A DNA stretch of 64,000 nt from Bradyrhizobium sp. 190 (GCF_023073415.1 NZ_JADPJL010000037.1:124001-188000); one strand, 5' to 3'; shown: positions 33,532-43,166, numbered from the stretch's first letter. The notes: a model not told the origin generated them from the letters alone. Program-made: numbers and translations.

Positions 33532-35175
33532 ATGTTGACCATCGCCTGCGCTGGCCATATTGTAGTGCTTGCGGTGCAAGCCGCTCCCGGGCCCGCGGGA
33601 AGGGTTGAACCCACTTGCAGCTTTCGAACGACATCTAGAGCCTTTGTGCAGCCGGCGCTGCCGGCAGCGGCCGGCAGCGGCGATCACCAAATTTCATCCC
33701 GGGAATTTCGCCTGCACGATGCGCAATCATGCATCGCCCGCGAACACGGGTTCGTTTCCTGGCCCGACTTGAAGCGTTACGTTGAGGTGCAGGCGGTCGC
33801 GCAGAAGGAGCGCGCCGTTCGCGTCCTGCACTGGGCTCAGCTGCTTTATTCCGGCGACGTCAGCGGCACGGTCAACTGCGCGAACCCGCGCGTTGCTTTA
33901 CGAATTCTGGCCGATGACCCCGACCTCGTCGCTGATGATCCTTATCTTGCCTGCGCGATCGGCGACGAACGCGCGCTGCGGCAGGCGACGCAGGCCGATC
34001 CGACATGGGTCAACCTATCAGGTGGCCCGCTGCGATTGCCACCGCTTCTCGCCGTCGCGCATTCGAGCCTGCTGCGCGTGGAAGAATTTCGCGAACGGCT
34101 GCATCGCAGCGCGGAATTGCTGATCGCTGATGGCGCCGACGTCAACCAGCACATTCATAGCCGCTGGCCGCCGGGATCCTTGAGCGAGCCCGATCAGAGC
34201 TGTGCGCTATCGACGCTCTATGGCGCCGCGGGTAGCAACCATGATCCGGCACTGACCAGATTATTGCTCGATGCCGGGGCGAACCCCAATGACGGCGAAT
34301 CGCTTTATCATTCGCTGGAGAATCCAGCGTGCACACGTCTGCTGCTGGAGCACGGCGCCCGCATCGCTAAAAGCAATGCGATCTACCGCTCGATCGATCT
34401 CGATGACGACACTGCGCTGAAGCTGCTGCTGCAGCATGGCGGCGATCCGAACGAGCCGGCGCGGAATGCGCCGATCACCGAGTGGGGCTCGCCGCTCGCA
34501 TGGGCCATCTATCGCCGTCGACCCCGTCATGTGAAGGCCCTGCTGAATGCGGGCGCCGATCCATCGCGGCCGACGGCGGAAGGCCTCAGCCCGTACCGGC
34601 TGGCGCTGCAATTCGGGCTCACAGACGTTGCGGACTTGCTGCGCACGCAAATCAACGCGCCTGACATTCCGGACGACGAACGTTTCGTCGCGGCGTGCAC
34701 GCGTGGCGACGAGGCCGAGGCGCGGAGGATCGGGGTACTGCGGCCCGACCTGCCGTCCTCGCTTTCGGCGGCGCAGTTGCGATTGCTGCCTGACATGACC
34801 GCGGCAGGCGCCGACGACGCCGTGCGCTTGATGGTCAAGCTGGGCTGGCCCATCGCAGTACGCGGCGGCGACTGGGATGCATCCGCCCTTAATCTCGCAG
34901 TGTTCAGCGGCAATGCCGCCTTGACACGCTTCCTGCTCGAACACGGAGCAAAGTGGACGGAACAACACGGCTATGGCGACAATGCATCCGGCACTCTCGG
35001 CTGGGCATCCCTTAACGAGCCGGCCGAAGGCGGAGATTGGGTTGGTTGCGCGCGCGCCCTGCTCGATCATGGCATGCCCGGCGCGACAGCCATCCCTGAC
35101 GATCCCGAACGGGTGCTGATTGCCGGCGTGCGAAAGCAGTTTTCCGACGAAGTCACCGAAGAACTGCTGGGCTAG
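33532..35175 (+). CDS. Ankyrin-repeat protein, 5' end uncertain
   Basis: The frame gives a protein with many ankyrin-type repeats in the middle (LLIADGADVNQHIHSR, RLLLDAGANPNDGESLYHSLENPACTRLLLEHGARI, LKLLLQHGGDPNEPARNAPITEWGSPLAWAIYR, VKALLNAGADPSRP, LTRFLLEHGAKW). The segment LPAAAGSGDHQ...FRLHDAQSCIAREHGFVSWPDLKRYVE is a known lead-in of these proteins. The usual start (KPLP...L..L) seems to lie in another frame around 33569-33640, so there may be a frameshift near 33640. The ATG at 33532 is therefore only the best in-frame choice. Confidence 0.7.
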   Translation: MLTIACAGHIVVLAVQAAPGPAGRVEPTCSFRTTSRAFVQPALPAAAGSGDHQISSREFRLHDAQSCIAREHGFVSWPDLKRYVEVQAVAQKERAVRVLHWAQLLYSGDVSGTVNCANPRVALRILADDPDLVADDPYLACAIGDERALRQATQADPTWVNLSGGPLRLPPLLAVAHSSLLRVEEFRERLHRSAELLIADGADVNQHIHSRWPPGSLSEPDQSCALSTLYGAAGSNHDPALTRLLLDAGANPNDGESLYHSLENPACTRLLLEHGARIAKSNAIYRSIDLDDDTALKLLLQHGGDPNEPARNAPITEWGSPLAWAIYRRRPRHVKALLNAGADPSRPTAEGLSPYRLALQFGLTDVADLLRTQINAPDIPDDERFVAACTRGDEAEARRIGVLRPDLPSSLSAAQLRLLPDMTAAGADDAVRLMVKLGWPIAVRGGDWDASALNLAVFSGNAALTRFLLEHGAKWTEQHGYGDNASGTLGWASLNEPAEGGDWVGCARALLDHGMPGATAIPDDPERVLIAGVRKQFSDEVTEELLG

Positions 35176-35219
35176 CTGCGCGTGCCCAGACATGGCCGGC
35201 GCCGGCGATTGGCTTAGCC

Positions 35220-37130
35220 CTACACTCTGCCCTTCAGCGCGTCGCCGATTTCGTCGAGCACCTTGGGGTCCTCGATGGTGGCCGGCATGGTCCAGCTCTC
35301 GCCGTCGGCGATCTTCTTGATGGTGCCGCGCAGGATTTTTCCCGAACGCGTCTTCGGCAGTCGGCCGACCGTGATCGCGAGCTTGAAGGCTGCGACGGGC
35401 CCGAGCTTGTCGCGCACCAACGCCACGATTTCCTTTTCGATCTCGGCGGGCGCTCGCGTCACGCCGGCCTTCAGCACCAGGAAGCCGCAGGGCACTTCGC
35501 CCTTGATCGCGTCCTTGATGCCGAGCACCGCGCATTCGGCAACGTCGGAGTGGGAAGCGAGGATTTCCTCCATGCCGCCGGTGGAGAGCCGGTGGCCGGC
35601 GACATTGATGATGTCGTCGGTGCGGCCCATCACCCAGACATAGCCGTCGTCATCCTTGTAGCCGGCGTCAGAGGTCTTGTAGTAGCCGGGAAACTCCGTG
35701 AGGTAGGCTTCCCTGAAACGCGCATCCTGTTCCCACAATGTCGGCAAGCAGGCGGGCGGCATCGGCAGCTTGATTACGATCGAGCCCATGGTGCCCGCGG
35801 GCACCGGCCTGGATGCCTCGTCGACGACGTCGACCTGATAGCCCGGCATCGGCACCGTCGGCGAGCCGTGCTTGACCGGCAGCATGCCGAGCCCCACCGG
35901 ATTGCCGGCGATGCACCAGCCGGTTTCGGTCTGCCACCAGTGATCGATGACCGGCACCTTCAACTGCGCTTCCGCCCATTCCACCGTCGGCGGATCGGCG
36001 CGTTCGCCGGCCAGGAACAGCGTGCGGAATTTCGACAGATCGTATTTGCGGATGAACGCGCCGTCCGGATCCTCCTTGCGGATGGCGCGAAACGCGGTCG
36101 GCGCGGTGAACAGGGCGACCGCCTTGTGTTCCGAGATCACGCGCCAGAATGCGCCGGCGTCGGGCGTGCCGACCGGCTTGCCTTCATACATGATGGAAGT
36201 GGCGCCATGAATCAGCGGCCCATAGACGATGTAGCTGTGGCCAACGACCCAGCCGATGTCGGAGCCGCACCACCAGACTTCGCCGGGCTTGACGCCGTAG
36301 AGGTTGAACATCGACCATTTCAGCGCGACCAGATGCCCGCCATTGTCGCGCACGACGCCCTTCGGGATTCCCGTGGTGCCGGACGTGTAGAGAATGTAGA
36401 GCGGATCGGTCGCCAGCACCGGCGTGCACGGCGCGGCCTTGCCGGCAGCGAGCGCCGCGCTGCGGAGCATTGCCCAATCGTGATCGCGGCCGGCCGTGAG
36501 TTCGCAAACCTGCTGCGGCCGTTGCAGGATAACGCAAGCCTGCGGCTTGACTCTTGAAAGTTTGATCGCCTCGTCGAGCAGCGGCTTGTATTGCACGATG
36601 CGGCCAGGCTCGATGCCGCAACTTGCCGAAAAAATCAGTTTCGGCTTGGCATCCTCGATGCGCGTTGCGAGCTCTTTCGCGGCAAAACCGCCGAACACCA
36701 CCGAATGCACCGCGCCGATGCGCGCGCAGGCCAGCATCGCGAACACCGCTTCCGGCACCAGCGGCATATAGAGAATGACGCGGTCGCCCTTGGCGACGCC
36801 GAAATCGGCCATCACGGCGGCGAGCGTCTGCACCTCCTTGAGCATCTCGGCATAGGTGAATTTCGAGATCGAGTTGGTGAGTGGCGAATCGTGGATCAGC
36901 GCCACCTGATCTGCGCGCCCGTTCGCGACGTGGCGATCGAGCGCGTTGTAGCAGGTGTTGACCACGGCGCCGGCGAACCAGCGGCCATACGCCCCCATCG
37001 AGGGATCGAATATCTTCCTGGCCGGCTCGATCCAGTCGATCTCGCGCGCCGCCTCGGCCCAAAAGCCCTCGGGGTCCCTGAGCGAGCGGGCATAGACGTC
37101 GTGATAGCGGCTGTTGTTCTGAATGTTCAT
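35220..37130 (-). CDS. prpE: Propionyl-CoA synthetase
   Basis: AMP-forming ligase (636 residues) making propionyl-CoA, an entry point to the methylcitrate or methylmalonyl pathway. Starts RYHDVYARSLRDPEGFWAEAAREIDWIEPA. The nucleotide motif ILYTSGTTGIPKGVVRDNGGH, the WWQTETGWCIAGNP segment, YKTSDAGYKDDDGYVWVMGRTDDIINVAGHRLSTGGME, and the Lys of TRSGKILRGT are all present. The WWCGSDIGWVVGHSYIVYGPL region fits PrpE better than acetyl-CoA synthetase. The C-terminal Lys in SGKIL is a likely site of acetylation control. Confidence 0.94.
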   Translation of the reverse strand: MNIQNNSRYHDVYARSLRDPEGFWAEAAREIDWIEPARKIFDPSMGAYGRWFAGAVVNTCYNALDRHVANGRADQVALIHDSPLTNSISKFTYAEMLKEVQTLAAVMADFGVAKGDRVILYMPLVPEAVFAMLACARIGAVHSVVFGGFAAKELATRIEDAKPKLIFSASCGIEPGRIVQYKPLLDEAIKLSRVKPQACVILQRPQQVCELTAGRDHDWAMLRSAALAAGKAAPCTPVLATDPLYILYTSGTTGIPKGVVRDNGGHLVALKWSMFNLYGVKPGEVWWCGSDIGWVVGHSYIVYGPLIHGATSIMYEGKPVGTPDAGAFWRVISEHKAVALFTAPTAFRAIRKEDPDGAFIRKYDLSKFRTLFLAGERADPPTVEWAEAQLKVPVIDHWWQTETGWCIAGNPVGLGMLPVKHGSPTVPMPGYQVDVVDEASRPVPAGTMGSIVIKLPMPPACLPTLWEQDARFREAYLTEFPGYYKTSDAGYKDDDGYVWVMGRTDDIINVAGHRLSTGGMEEILASHSDVAECAVLGIKDAIKGEVPCGFLVLKAGVTRAPAEIEKEIVALVRDKLGPVAAFKLAITVGRLPKTRSGKILRGTIKKIADGESWTMPATIEDPKVLDEIGDALKGRV

Positions 37131-37394
37131 GGCGTCGCTTCCCGTGCAACTATAACCGGCTATCGGCTCTTCTTCCCGTTCCGGGATACGCCCACTTTAA
37201 ACTGGATCAAGGAAAAAGAAGGGATTTTCTGCACCGGGGAAGCCTCGCCGCGTTCCAGTCGATCAATATAGATCCGGTTGCCGAAAATTTAACGATGACG
37301 AAAGCGATCTTACCGCCTGCCGCGAAGCCGCTCAATGCGGGCGCCCGTAGGTGGTATAATTAGCTTCATCAACGAGAACGTCATAAGAATTCCC

Positions 37395-38441
37395 ATGCCT
37401 CAGGCCCAATTCCTGATCGAAGCATTCGACCGTGAGCGATGGTGTCCCATTCTGCAGGCGTTGTTTCCTGTAGACGATCCGGAAGCGCTCCGCGCAATTC
37501 TGGCTGGAACGGCGGACGACGACCTCGACCTGGAAGATACCTACTTGCTGGATGATGAGGAGCTCGCGGCCATCGTTACGACATTCAATGTCAGCTTCGA
37601 TGCAGCGCAGATTCCAAAGATTTGGAGATCAGCCTGTCCCGCTGGCGGTTATCCGGTCGGACGCCATACCTGCCATACCTAAGCCACACGCGGTACGAAC
37701 TGCCGCTGCTGCTGGAGGGCCGAAAGAAACTGGCGCGCATGTCGGATGCGTATCCGCCGATGACATTCGAAGGCGAGGACCGGTTTGACCATTGGGTGGC
37801 CAAGGGCGTGCTCCACCGCGAGGAGGTCAATCAACCGTTCGATAAGCCGGTTCAGACGTCCCGCGGTCAGACCTGTCTTGGACACCGGACCGTCTACTAC
37901 ACGCCGAAGGGCGAAGAATGGCGCATCCCGGCGATCAAACTGATCTCGGATGCCTCGGACAAATCAGGCGGCTGGAACGAATACTTCGAACGGCTCGAGG
38001 GCATGCTGTTTGGTTACGAGGATTGGCAGAACGACTGGTGGATTAACGAGGGAATAACAGGCGGCGGCTTCGGTGGCTTGAAAGGTTGCTGCGCGGTGAC
38101 CGCCGCCGGGCTGGCATGGAGAAACGGCCGGATTCCGTGCATTGCCGCCCATTGATCGTCCAACGCTGACCATCATGATGTACGACCGGTGGGAGAAAAC
38201 TGATCTATACGCAGCCGTGCTCGAAGATCCCGAAAGCGTTGCTGTCGCGCGTTTCAACATGCTTGGTCGCGACTTCATGAACTTCTGGAAATCGCAGCGC
38301 GGCGGTCCGTGGGACCTGCCGGCCGGGCGGATTGCCGAATTCAACCGCTTCCTCCGAGGAACGATCGAGATTGTCGCTCGGCGCGACGGTGCCGCGGAGA
38401 ATGTTCGAAGCGCCGGACCTACTGCCGGGCGATCGTATTGA
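37395..38441 (+). pseudogene. Hypothetical gene with two frameshifts
   Basis: Three segments appear to belong to one protein of roughly 345 residues. From 37395: MPQAQFLIEAFDRERWCPILQ...TFNVSFDAAQIPK. From about 37624 in another frame: LEISLSRWRLSGRTPYLPYLSHTRYELPLLLEGRKK ... GGFGGLKGCCAVTAAGLAW. From about 38133 back in the first frame: FRALPPIDRPTLTIMMYDRWEKTDLY...FMNFWKSQRGGPWDLPAGRIAEF. Breaks lie near 37619-37624 and 38116-38135 and restore the original frame overall. I do not recognise the family. Both decay and sequencing error fit. Confidence 0.6.
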
Positions 38442-38586
38442 GCTTCTCCATCGCCTGGGCCCCCCGATCGGGCCCAAAAACGGCCTGGGCACAGGACCAT
38501 TAATAAAGCGAGGTCCGAGCCCCTTGTCATCAGTCACGCGGCGCTATGTGTTGACCTGTATCCGTGCATAGCCTAGGGAGACTTCC

Positions 38587-38634
38587 ATGAAACGCACGAT
38601 GATCATCGTCAAACTTTGGTGGCTGGCCTGCTGA
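38587..38634 (+). CDS. trpL-like: Trp leader peptide (attenuator)
   Basis: A 15-residue reading frame MKRTMIIVKLWWLAC with two adjacent Trp codons (38617-38622) and a stop at 38632-38634. AGGGAGAC stands seven bases before the ATG. It precedes a terminator with a competing antiterminator and the tryptophanyl-tRNA synthetase gene. Stalling of the ribosome at the Trp codons when charged tRNA-Trp is scarce would prevent the terminator. Confidence 0.88.
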   Translation: MKRTMIIVKLWWLAC

Positions 38635-38690
38635 CAGGGCGGCCGGACGTTTCATTACATCTGGGGCCGCCGCAAGGGCGGCCTTTTGTT
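38623..38690 (+). promoter_or_regulatory. Ribosome-mediated trp attenuator upstream of trpS
   Basis: Segment 1 CTGGCC (38623-38628) can pair with GGCCGG (38641-38646). Segment 2 GGCGGCC (38638-38644) is complementary to segment 3 GGCCGCC (38665-38671). Segment 3 also pairs with segment 4 GGCGGCC (38677-38683), followed by TTTTGTTTT, giving the terminator. The mutually exclusive 1:2 + 3:4 and 2:3 pairings are the standard attenuator logic. Confidence 0.85.
38665..38690 (+). terminator. Attenuator terminator
   Basis: GGCCGCC-GCAAG-GGCGGCC then TTTTGTTTT, 48 bases before the trpS ATG. Confidence 0.88.
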
Positions 38691-38737
38691 TTGATGATCC
38701 CCCATGCGGTGTTCCCCTCATCTCACGAGGACACCTC

Positions 38738-39739
38738 ATGACCAGATCCGTTATTCTGACAGGCGACCGCACCACCGGCCCGCTGCACATTGGCCACTAT
38801 GTCGGATCGTTGCTCAACCGTCTGCGATTTCAGGACACCCACGAGCAGTTCCTGCTCCTGGCCGATACGCAAGCCCTGACCGACAATGCTCACGCCCCCG
38901 ACAACGTGCGGGTTGGTGTGATGGAGGTGGCGCTCGACTACCTTGCCGTCGGGATCGACCCGGCCAAGACCACGATCTGCCTGCAATCCCACCTGCCCGC
39001 GCTGGCTGAGCTGTCGATGCTCTATTTGAACTTCGTGACCGTCGCCCGATTGGAGCGTAACCCCACGATCAAGGACGAGATCCGCGGCCGCGGCTTCGGG
39101 CGCGACATCCCGGCAGGCTTCCTGTGCTATCCTGCGGCGCAGGCGGCGGACATTACCGCGTTCAAGGCAACTGTGGTGCCGGTGGGCGAGGATCAGGCGC
39201 CGCTGATCGAACAGACCAACGAGATCGTGCGCCGTATCAACACCACCGCCGGACGGGCCATCCTGCCGGAAGCGCGGGCCGTCATTCCGCAGGTGGGACG
39301 GCTGCCGGGCGTCGACGGAAAAGCGAAGATGTCGAAATCCGGCGGCAATGCCATCACCCTTTCGGCCTCGCCGGACGAGATCGCAGCGGCAGTGAAGGCG
39401 ATGTTCACCGACCCCAATCATCTGCGGGTCGAAGATCCCGGACAAGTGGAAGGCAATGTCGTCTTCACCTATCTGGATGCTTTCGACGAGGACCGCACCA
39501 CGCTGGAAGAGCTAAAGGCGCAGTATCGGCGGGGAGGAATAGGCGACAGCAAGATCAAGCGCCGCCTCGACGATATCTTGCAGGCGCTGATTGCACCGAC
39601 GCGAGAACGAAGGACGCAACTGGCGAAAGATCCGGCTTATGTGCTCGACGTGATTCGCCGCGGCACGGAAAAGGCGAGGAGCCGGACCGAGACAACGAAG
39701 CGCGAAGTTGTCGAAGGCCTCGGACTGTTCATGTTGTAA
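38738..39739 (+). CDS. trpS: Tryptophanyl-tRNA synthetase, auxiliary type
   Basis: Charges tRNA-Trp in the cytosol; 333 residues with class I motifs HIGHYVGSL (HIGH) and KMSKSGGN (KMSKS). The start LTGDRTTGPLHIGHYVGSLLNRLRFQD resembles the second TrpRS type (Gram-positive-like, compare the auxiliary TrpRS of Streptomyces) and not the usual alphaproteobacterial one, so the genome probably has another trpS. It is preceded by a trp leader and attenuator, so expression should rise when charged tRNA-Trp falls, for example under a TrpRS inhibitor. Horizontal origin is possible. Confidence 0.92.
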   Translation: MTRSVILTGDRTTGPLHIGHYVGSLLNRLRFQDTHEQFLLLADTQALTDNAHAPDNVRVGVMEVALDYLAVGIDPAKTTICLQSHLPALAELSMLYLNFVTVARLERNPTIKDEIRGRGFGRDIPAGFLCYPAAQAADITAFKATVVPVGEDQAPLIEQTNEIVRRINTTAGRAILPEARAVIPQVGRLPGVDGKAKMSKSGGNAITLSASPDEIAAAVKAMFTDPNHLRVEDPGQVEGNVVFTYLDAFDEDRTTLEELKAQYRRGGIGDSKIKRRLDDILQALIAPTRERRTQLAKDPAYVLDVIRRGTEKARSRTETTKREVVEGLGLFML

Positions 39740-39740
39740 G

Positions 39741-40508
39741 CTAATACCCGTCTATCCCGTTGATCTGTTGCAGGCGGTCGCGCATCGCCTTTTTCAGATC
39801 GTAGCCGGGCCTGCCGTATTCCGCATTGCGGCGGGAGATGTATTCCGTCTGCTCTCGCCGCAGCTTGCGCGCCTGCTGCGGGGTCATCTTCTCAGCCGCT
39901 GCCCTGACATACGACCCCTGGACCTCGCGATCGAGATCGGCGAGCTCGGGTTTGGCGCAGATCGCCTTTTCCACCTTGCGGCGGGCGGTGGCGCAATTGA
40001 AGCTCGGCTTGCCGGCGACCGCCTTCAGCGCGCCCAACCGTTCCAGCTCCAGCGCCATGGACCTGTGGTTGGCCCTGGCCGCAACGTGGTCCGGGTTCAG
40101 CCTGATCGCCGCGGCAAAGTCAGCCACCGCCTTCGGCAGGTCGCCTTTCTTGCGCCAGAGCTCGCCGCGCGCGTTGTGGATATCGGCGAGTGAGGGATCG
40201 AGCCGCAGCACGCCGTCATAGTCGGCGATGGCGCGGTCGGCCATGTCCTTGTGCTCATAGGCAGCGCCACGCGCGATCAGCGCCTTGATGCGGTCGGCCT
40301 TTTCCGTCTTTGCGTTGTCGATCAGCGCACCGCAGGCCGCGACGGTCTTGTCGTCGTTACGCGCCAGCGCCGCGGCCAGGCAGAGCGCGGGATCGACGCG
40401 CAAATCCTTGGCCGGTTCGACGCTGGTCGCCGAAACGCCCTGCGCAAACGCGATCCATAGCAAGGAAGCCGCGACCAGCCTGCGGATGTCGGAATAGAAT
40501 CGCATCAA
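39741..40508 (-). CDS. Secreted TPR protein with LprI-like C-terminal domain
   Basis: 255 residues: signal peptide (FYSDIRRLVAASLLWIAFAQGVSA), a set of TPR-like helices (KALIARGAAYEHKDMADRAIADYDGVLRLDPSLADIHNARGELWRKKGDLPKAVADFAAAIRLNPDH), then PSFNCATARRKVEKAICAKPELADLDREVQGSYVRA, typical of the LprI/DUF1311-type lysozyme-inhibitor domain with paired Cys. Probably a periplasmic protein. Ends 2 bases from the convergent trpS stop. Confidence 0.82.
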   Translation of the reverse strand: MMRFYSDIRRLVAASLLWIAFAQGVSATSVEPAKDLRVDPALCLAAALARNDDKTVAACGALIDNAKTEKADRIKALIARGAAYEHKDMADRAIADYDGVLRLDPSLADIHNARGELWRKKGDLPKAVADFAAAIRLNPDHVAARANHRSMALELERLGALKAVAGKPSFNCATARRKVEKAICAKPELADLDREVQGSYVRAAAEKMTPQQARKLRREQTEYISRRNAEYGRPGYDLKKAMRDRLQQINGIDGY

Positions 40509-40735
40509 TTGATCCGGGAAGCCTTGTATCCAGGAAGTCTTGGAGTGGCGGGCGCGATCCTAGCAAGCCAGCCGCTTTCTCGACAACGGGCGCGTGCGCG
40601 TATCCGTTTTCGTACGGGGACAGATTCTGGCCGAAACGTGACGCGCGCGAAAACACGGTTGTCCGCACGCGAACGGATAGGCTTGGTCACGAAATTTGTC
40701 GTGAACCTTTTGCAGGCTTCGCGGACTCAATATCC

Positions 40736-41506
40736 ATGACCACATTGACCGACTTCAATCCGCCGCGCGCCATCGCACAATCCCAGACAGGTTACTTCTA
40801 TTTCTACATGGCGCTGGCGTGCACGGCCGTCGCCTTTCTCGGCGTTGCACCGACCTACTGGCTGCCGCTGGCCAATCGCTCGTTTTCGGCTTCCCCGGTC
40901 GTCCATTTTCACGGGCTGCTGTTCTTCGCCTGGTCGCTCTATTTCGTATTCCAGAGCTGGCTCGCCGCGTCCGGCAGGGTCGCCCGGCACCGCACCATCG
41001 GAATGATCGGCGTATCGCTGGCGACCGCGATGACAATCTTCGGCTTCCTGGTGGCTGTCAATGCGATGAAGCGCTCCGCCGCGGCGGGATTGACCGATGA
41101 CGGAATCGCATTCGCGATTGTTCCGCTTAGCGGAATTCTGTTCTTCGCGGTGGTGTTCACACTGGCCATTGCCGCCATCCGCAAGCCCGAGACACACAAG
41201 CGGCTAATGCTGCTGGCCGGCATCTCGCTATTGGACGCCGCGGTCGCGCGCTGGTTTCTCACCTTCCTGGCGCCTCCCGGCCCGCTCGGCCCACCGCCGG
41301 TCCCCGTGACCATTCCGCCCGCCTTCGTCGCCTATCTCCTGCTGGTGGCCGCCATCGTCTTCGACTGGCGCACGCGCGGCCGGCCGCATCCGGTCTATGT
41401 TTACGGCGGTATCGCGCTGATCGCCGTCAAGCTCCTGAACTGGCCGATCAGTGTCACGCCGCTGTGGCATTCCTTCGCCGGCGGCATATTGGCGATGGCA
41501 CAGTAA
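40736..41506 (+). CDS. Seven-helix membrane protein of unknown function
   Basis: 256 residues with about seven hydrophobic helices. Histidine pattern VVHFHGLLFFAWSLYFVFQSWL and RVARHRTIGMIGVSLATAM recalls bacterial membrane proteins with a HxH-bearing second helix, often of unknown function. The ATG at 40736 (MTTLTDFNPPRAIAQSQ) is the natural start because the upstream part of the open frame is Arg/Pro-rich and antisense to the preceding gene. Adjacent to the antiporter gene, with 62 bases between them. Confidence 0.78.
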   Translation: MTTLTDFNPPRAIAQSQTGYFYFYMALACTAVAFLGVAPTYWLPLANRSFSASPVVHFHGLLFFAWSLYFVFQSWLAASGRVARHRTIGMIGVSLATAMTIFGFLVAVNAMKRSAAAGLTDDGIAFAIVPLSGILFFAVVFTLAIAAIRKPETHKRLMLLAGISLLDAAVARWFLTFLAPPGPLGPPPVPVTIPPAFVAYLLLVAAIVFDWRTRGRPHPVYVYGGIALIAVKLLNWPISVTPLWHSFAGGILAMAQ

Positions 41507-41568
41507 ACTTGCCGGTTTTGGTGCTAGATTGATGGTGACATCGATCTCGACCGGCAGGAATCCCAGAT

Positions 41569-43113
41569 TTGCTAGCATTCGAATGGATTATCGGGCTGCT
41601 GCTTGGCGCGGTGATGCTGTCCGCGCTGGCGCGGCGGCTCAAGGTACCCTATCCGACATTTCTTGCGATCGGCGGCATGCTGCTGGCATTCGTGCCCGGG
41701 GGCCCGTCGTGGACGCTGGAGCCTGATCTGGCACTGGCGCTGTTCGTGGCGCCGATACTGCTGGATGCAGCTTTCGATACCTCGCTGCGCGACCTCCGTA
41801 ACAACTGGCTACCGGTCTCGACGCTGGTGCTGGTCGCGGTTGGGGTCACGACCGCCGCCGTCGCTGTCGTCGCGCACTGGCTTCGCCCGGACATGCCATG
41901 GGCGGTCGCGATCGCGCTCGGCGCCATTGTGGCACCGCCCGACGCCGCGGCGGCCACCGCGATCCTGCGCCAGGTTAACCTGCCCTACCGCATCCAGAAG
42001 ATCCTCGAGGGCGAAAGCCTGCTCAACGATGCCAGCGCACTCCTGATCTACCGCGTCGCGGTCGGCCTGGTTGCCGCAGAGCACATGAAGGTGCACGAGT
42101 TCGTGCCGTCCGTTGCGCTGGCGCTGTTCGGAAGCCTCATTGCCGGCTTCCTGTTCGCGCGGATCTGGACGAAGATCACGCGCCGCATCACCGAGGCGCC
42201 GAGCGCAATCATCACGCAATTCGCCGGCACGTTCATGGTGTGGATCGTCGCCGAGCATATCGGGCTGTCCGGCATTCTCACCATCGTCGCCTATGCGATC
42301 ACGATCGCCCGCACCGCGCCCGAGCGTACCCCGGCGCGGCTGCGCGTGGCCTCCTATGCGGTGTGGGAAACCGTCGTGTTCGTGCTCAACGTGCTGGCGT
42401 TCATTCTGATCGGCATGCAGCTCAATCCGATCTGGTCCGGGCTCGACGACGAGGTGCGGTTCAAGTATTGCAGCTTTGCCGCCGCGATCCTCGGCGTCGT
42501 GATCCTCGCCCGCGTCGCCTGGGTGATGCCATATGGCGCCTTGCTGCGCGCCTTGAACGCGCACGGCCTGCTTCCTCCGCATGTGTCTCCCGCGGTCCCC
42601 ACAGTGGAACGCGGCATTATCGTGTCCTGGTGCGGGATGCGCGGCATCGTTACGCTGGCGGCCGCCTTCGCGTTGCCCGAGAGCTTCCCGTATCGCGATC
42701 TCATCCTGCTGACGGCCTTTGCCGTGGTGCTGGGGACTCTCGTGATCCAGGGCCTGACGCTGCGGCCGGTGATCCTCGCGCTGAAACTCGAGAAGGACGA
42801 TCCGGTCGCGCGCGAGGCCGCTCAAGCGCGCTGCATCGCCTATCGCGCCGCGCTCGAGGCGATCGAATCCGATCCGTCCGAGGAGGCCGAGATCCTGCGG
42901 CTCGAATACCGCGCCGTGCTGTTGCGCGCCGAAACCGAACCCGAAATCGGCATCGCAACCAGCGAGCTGCCGGCCGATCCTCTGCGCCGCCGCGCCATCG
43001 GTGCGGCACGAGAGGCGCTGTTGAGGATGCGCCAGTTCGAGGAAATCAGCGACGACGCCTTCCACCAAGTGGAAGAAGAGCTCGACCGCGCCGAATTGAG
43101 CGCACAGGCATAA
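41569..43113 (+). CDS. CPA1-type sodium/proton antiporter (NhaP family)
   Basis: 514 residues, with 11-13 hydrophobic helices in the first 410 and a soluble, charged C-terminal tail. Key segments: FVAPILLDAAFDTSLRDL (the family Asp in helix 3), GAIVAPPDAAAATAILRQVNLPYRIQKILEGESLLNDASAL (ion-binding Asp in the unwound helices), and WCGMRGIVTLAAAFALPESF. These match Na+/H+ or K+/H+ exchangers of the NhaP/CPA1 group. The open frame starts with TTG at 41569; no other start gives a better N-terminus. Confidence 0.93.
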   Translation: MLAFEWIIGLLLGAVMLSALARRLKVPYPTFLAIGGMLLAFVPGGPSWTLEPDLALALFVAPILLDAAFDTSLRDLRNNWLPVSTLVLVAVGVTTAAVAVVAHWLRPDMPWAVAIALGAIVAPPDAAAATAILRQVNLPYRIQKILEGESLLNDASALLIYRVAVGLVAAEHMKVHEFVPSVALALFGSLIAGFLFARIWTKITRRITEAPSAIITQFAGTFMVWIVAEHIGLSGILTIVAYAITIARTAPERTPARLRVASYAVWETVVFVLNVLAFILIGMQLNPIWSGLDDEVRFKYCSFAAAILGVVILARVAWVMPYGALLRALNAHGLLPPHVSPAVPTVERGIIVSWCGMRGIVTLAAAFALPESFPYRDLILLTAFAVVLGTLVIQGLTLRPVILALKLEKDDPVAREAAQARCIAYRAALEAIESDPSEEAEILRLEYRAVLLRAETEPEIGIATSELPADPLRRRAIGAAREALLRMRQFEEISDDAFHQVEEELDRAELSAQA

Positions 43114-43166
43114 CGGGGCGTGATGACGTTTCTTCGAATCGTCATCACGTTCTATCTCTTTGATTT

